A stretch of DNA of 64,000 bases from Lientehia hominis. Its GTDB lineage: Bacteria > Bacillota > Clostridia > Lachnospirales > Lachnospiraceae. The translations under genes and the position numbers were made by a program. Positions 62,309-64,000 of the stretch are shown piece after piece; the first letter of the stretch is position 1; every line of letters begins with the position of its first letter. A model generated the notes under the pieces. That model saw only the letters and a list, made by a program, of their open reading frames with translations, was not told the origin of the DNA and did no database searches. Where the stretch lies: contig NZ_JAJNOR010000007.1 in NCBI RefSeq assembly GCF_021044755.1, forward strand, positions 1-64,000. Direction: 5' to 3'.

Positions 62309-62328
62309 TACTTCAAAAAACTTCACTA
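62309..62328 (+). promoter_or_regulatory. Repressor operator 3 (partial)
   Basis: TACTTCAAAAAACTTCACTA shares the first 13 bases of operator 1 but not the right arm. Confidence 0.5.
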
Positions 62329-62390
62329 TTGCTTCTGAAAAAAGTGTATCATGTTTTGAAAGTATATGCAATTAAAATCTAAAAAAATTT

Positions 62391-62681
62391 GTGCTGAAGG
62401 AGAACGGAAGTGGCAAAGACAATAAAAATAAAAGAAAGTATTCCGAAGATGCCGGCCGGAACGAAATGGAATATCCGGCAGACTGGATGGGAGAGGATAC
62501 GGGCAGCGCCTGTACTGATATGGTGTGACAGTACTTTTCTGCGCGTATTCTCAAAAAAAACGCCAGAACGATAAGATCAGCGGTGAATTTGGGCCAGGGA
62601 GGTCAGGTTCTGAATGTAACGGCATTACCGGAGAGTATAAAAATTGCAGAACGAGAATTTCCAGGTGCAGAAAATTATTAG
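62391..62681 (+). pseudogene. Phage gene remnant interrupted by one TGA
   Basis: A single reading frame of 97 codons runs from a GTG without a ribosome site, has one in-frame TGA (62526-62528), and continues to a TAG. The first part is hydrophilic (KENGSGKDNKNKRKYSEDAG; NEMEYPADWMGEDTGSACTD); the second reads QYFSARILKKNARTIRSAVN and LNVTALPESIKIAEREFPGA. The frame opens only 15 bp upstream of the GTG, after a TAA, so the 5' end seems cut off by a deletion. It is probably the truncated tail end of a phage head or connector gene. Confidence 0.55.
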
Positions 62682-62699
62682 AAAGGGGGTGAGTGAATT

Positions 62700-63038
62700 G
62701 TGACGACATTTGAGAAGATCACTGCTGCCATAGAACCGTTTGGATATCCATATGTGCCGGACTTTTATACGGGATCAGCGGATTGTTGGTTTACATATAA
62801 TTATGTTTCTGATCTCGGGATGAATTACGGCGACGATGGACCAGAAACAATAATTGTCAAAGTTCAGGTTCACTTGTATTTGCCGATTTCAGAAGATTTT
62901 GCAGCATTGAAAAATCAGGTGCGCAGTGCGCTTTTTCAGCAGGAATTCACATTTCCAAAAGTCACGGTCTCCATTGATGAAGGTGGAGAACACCGCCATA
63001 TTGTGTTTGAGTGTGACACAGAGGAGGAGGTGACATAA
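62700..63038 (+). CDS. Phage tail completion/terminator-like protein
   Basis: A 112-residue protein, FEKITAAIEPFGYPYVPDFYTG, DGPETIIVKVQVHLYLPISED and FPKVTVSIDEGGEHRHIVFE. Size, mixed alpha-beta pattern and position directly before the major tail gene match the tail-terminator or completion proteins of siphophages. The GTG start follows AAAGGGGGTGAG, and its stop overlaps the next start by one base (TAATG), so translation is coupled. Confidence 0.7.
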   Translation: MTTFEKITAAIEPFGYPYVPDFYTGSADCWFTYNYVSDLGMNYGDDGPETIIVKVQVHLYLPISEDFAALKNQVRSALFQQEFTFPKVTVSIDEGGEHRHIVFECDTEEEVT

Positions 63039-63598
63039 TGGCATTTATTGGTCTTACAAAACCAACAGTGGCCGTACTGGAAGAAGGGAAAGAAGGAGTA
63101 GCATACTCCAAGGGCTTTCGGTTTGGAAAAGCAATAGAAGTAGAGATTTCTCCCAAATATGCAGATACGTCGGTATATAAGGATGTCAATGATCTGGATT
63201 ATGGACAGCAGCTGGAGTATGCGGATATCAGCCTGAATACTGCCACAATACCGGACCGGGCAGAAGAAATCATATTTGGACATGCTGTATCGGCAGCAGA
63301 AGGAAGTACGGTCATCCGGTATCGGACTGGTGACGAAGCAGGATATGTAGGATTCGGAATCAGCGCTGAGGAAAAGGTGGACGGCATGAAAAAATATGTT
63401 GCGATCTGGCTGTATAAAGTAAGATTTTATGAGGACAGTCAGTCCTATAAAACAAAGGAAGATTCCATTGACTATATCACACCATCAATTTCTGGAAGAA
63501 TACTGCCGATCACAAGTGGTGAATGGAAAGAAAAAAGGATTTTTACAACTAAAGAACAGGCACTCGCCTGGCTGGATAAAATGGCCGGGCTGAATTAA
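63038..63598 (+). CDS. Phage major tail protein, copy 1 (phi13-type)
   Basis: A 186-residue protein: FIGLTKPTVAVLEEGKEGVAYSKGFRFGKAIEVEISPKYADTSVYKDVNDLDYGQQLEYADISLNTATIP, then EEIIFGHAV and YVGFGISAEEKVDGMKKYVAIWLYKVRF. The features are those of the phi13-family tube protein of long, non-contractile tails. GAGGAGGAGGTG precedes the ATG. It is followed after 19 bp by a related gene. Confidence 0.85.
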   Translation: MAFIGLTKPTVAVLEEGKEGVAYSKGFRFGKAIEVEISPKYADTSVYKDVNDLDYGQQLEYADISLNTATIPDRAEEIIFGHAVSAAEGSTVIRYRTGDEAGYVGFGISAEEKVDGMKKYVAIWLYKVRFYEDSQSYKTKEDSIDYITPSISGRILPITSGEWKEKRIFTTKEQALAWLDKMAGLN

Positions 63599-63617
63599 AG
63601 AAAGAGAGGAAAAAATC

Positions 63618-64000
63618 ATGGCTTATATTGGACTTAGAAAACCTATAATTGGAAAACTGGATGCAGAGACAGGAAAGTATTCTGCGCCGATCACATTTGG
63701 AAAGGCAATTGGACTGCAGGTGACACCGAGCTATGCAGAAGGCTCATTAAATGCAGACGATATGCAGGCGGAATATGACAAGGAATTCAACTATGCAGAT
63801 GTAACTTTAAACACGAGCACAATTCCGCTTCAGGCTCATCAGGATATGTTCGGCCATACGGTAGTGACGGAATCCGAGAAATCAGTGGAATTCAATGCAA
63901 ATGACCAGAATAATTATGTGGGCATGGGCTGGATCACAGTGGAGAAAGTGGACGGCGTGCGTGCTTTTACTGGAAATTTCTTATATAAAGTGAAATTCTC
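63618..64000 (+). CDS. Phage major tail protein, copy 2 (runs off the window)
   Basis: The first 127 codons are present. They align with the preceding gene: IGLRKPIIGKLDAETGKY, ITFGKAIGLQVTPSYAEGSL, NYADVTLNTSTIPLQAHQDMFGHTV and YVGMGWITVEKVDGVRAFTGNFLYKVKF. The two are clearly paralogous but diverged. AGAGAGGA precedes the ATG. The 3' end lies outside the window. Confidence 0.85.
   Translation, partial: MAYIGLRKPIIGKLDAETGKYSAPITFGKAIGLQVTPSYAEGSLNADDMQAEYDKEFNYADVTLNTSTIPLQAHQDMFGHTVVTESEKSVEFNANDQNNYVGMGWITVEKVDGVRAFTGNFLYKVKF

Noticed and set aside
62410..62574. A 54-codon GTG-started frame with an AAGGAG site in the phage region
   Set aside because: The overlapping frame from 62391 has better codon choice and continues in phase beyond its TGA to 62681. 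The alternative has no recognisable content.

Overview
The window reads as the replication-origin region of a low-GC Gram-positive anaerobe, most likely a Lachnospiraceae-type Clostridia chromosome. The evidence is the order gyrA-gyrB-recF-rlbA-dnaN-dnaA on the minus strand against rpmH-rnpA-yidD-yidC-jag-mnmE-mnmG-rsmG-parA-parB on the plus strand, two perfect parS sites, class I two-subunit fumarase, AdhE with a Rex-type operator, a serS T-box, a DUF3881-like protein and a cell-wall anchor of the KTGD type. The species cannot be named from the sequence alone.

Layout. 1-2000: 5' end of a 16S rRNA gene with a strong promoter, tRNA-Ser and the fumarase genes, all on the minus strand. 2.1-11.3 kb: the gyrase and replication genes, with a bipartite oriC. 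DnaA boxes lie on both sides of dnaA, and the dnaA-dnaN gap carries a DnaA-trio run next to a DnaA box. 11.3-22.3 kb: translation, membrane-insertion, tRNA-modification and chromosome-partition genes on the plus strand. 22.6-25.3 kb: adhE. 25.4-37 kb: a potassium island (KtrB/KtrA, KdpABC, an unknown protein, KdpD, KdpE). Three promoters there share a similar 11-bp-period direct repeat at the same distance from the putative -10. 37-42.3 kb: gdhA, ansA, T-box/serS, DUF3881, tRNA-Arg. 42.4-50 kb: accessory and regulatory genes: a decayed LytTR regulator, an XRE/membrane pair with a palindromic operator, glutathione peroxidase, an isolated serine recombinase, a diguanylate cyclase, a His-rich CsoR and a MATE exporter. 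50-61.3 kb: D,D-carboxypeptidase, trmB, trxA, tRNA-Lys, a symporter, a 1340-residue wall-anchored papain-like protease, an orphan bioB behind a BirA-type operator, and an orphan PTS EIIC. 61.4-64 kb: the start of a prophage-derived module. It holds an ImmA-like protease, a repressor, a three-operator control region, an interrupted gene fragment and then tail genes (tail completion, two tandem major tail proteins), with no integrase, replication or head genes in between.

How it fits together. Leading-strand genes radiate from oriC in both directions. K+ uptake is covered by a constitutive-type Ktr system and an inducible Kdp system, probably under one OmpR-type regulator (KdpE is the obvious candidate), with a possible c-di-AMP input through KdpD. 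The most unusual feature is the right-hand edge. The phage repressor promoter appears to drive tail genes directly, which could be a simple deletion remnant or a domesticated tail particle (F-type tailocin). The window ends before this can be decided.
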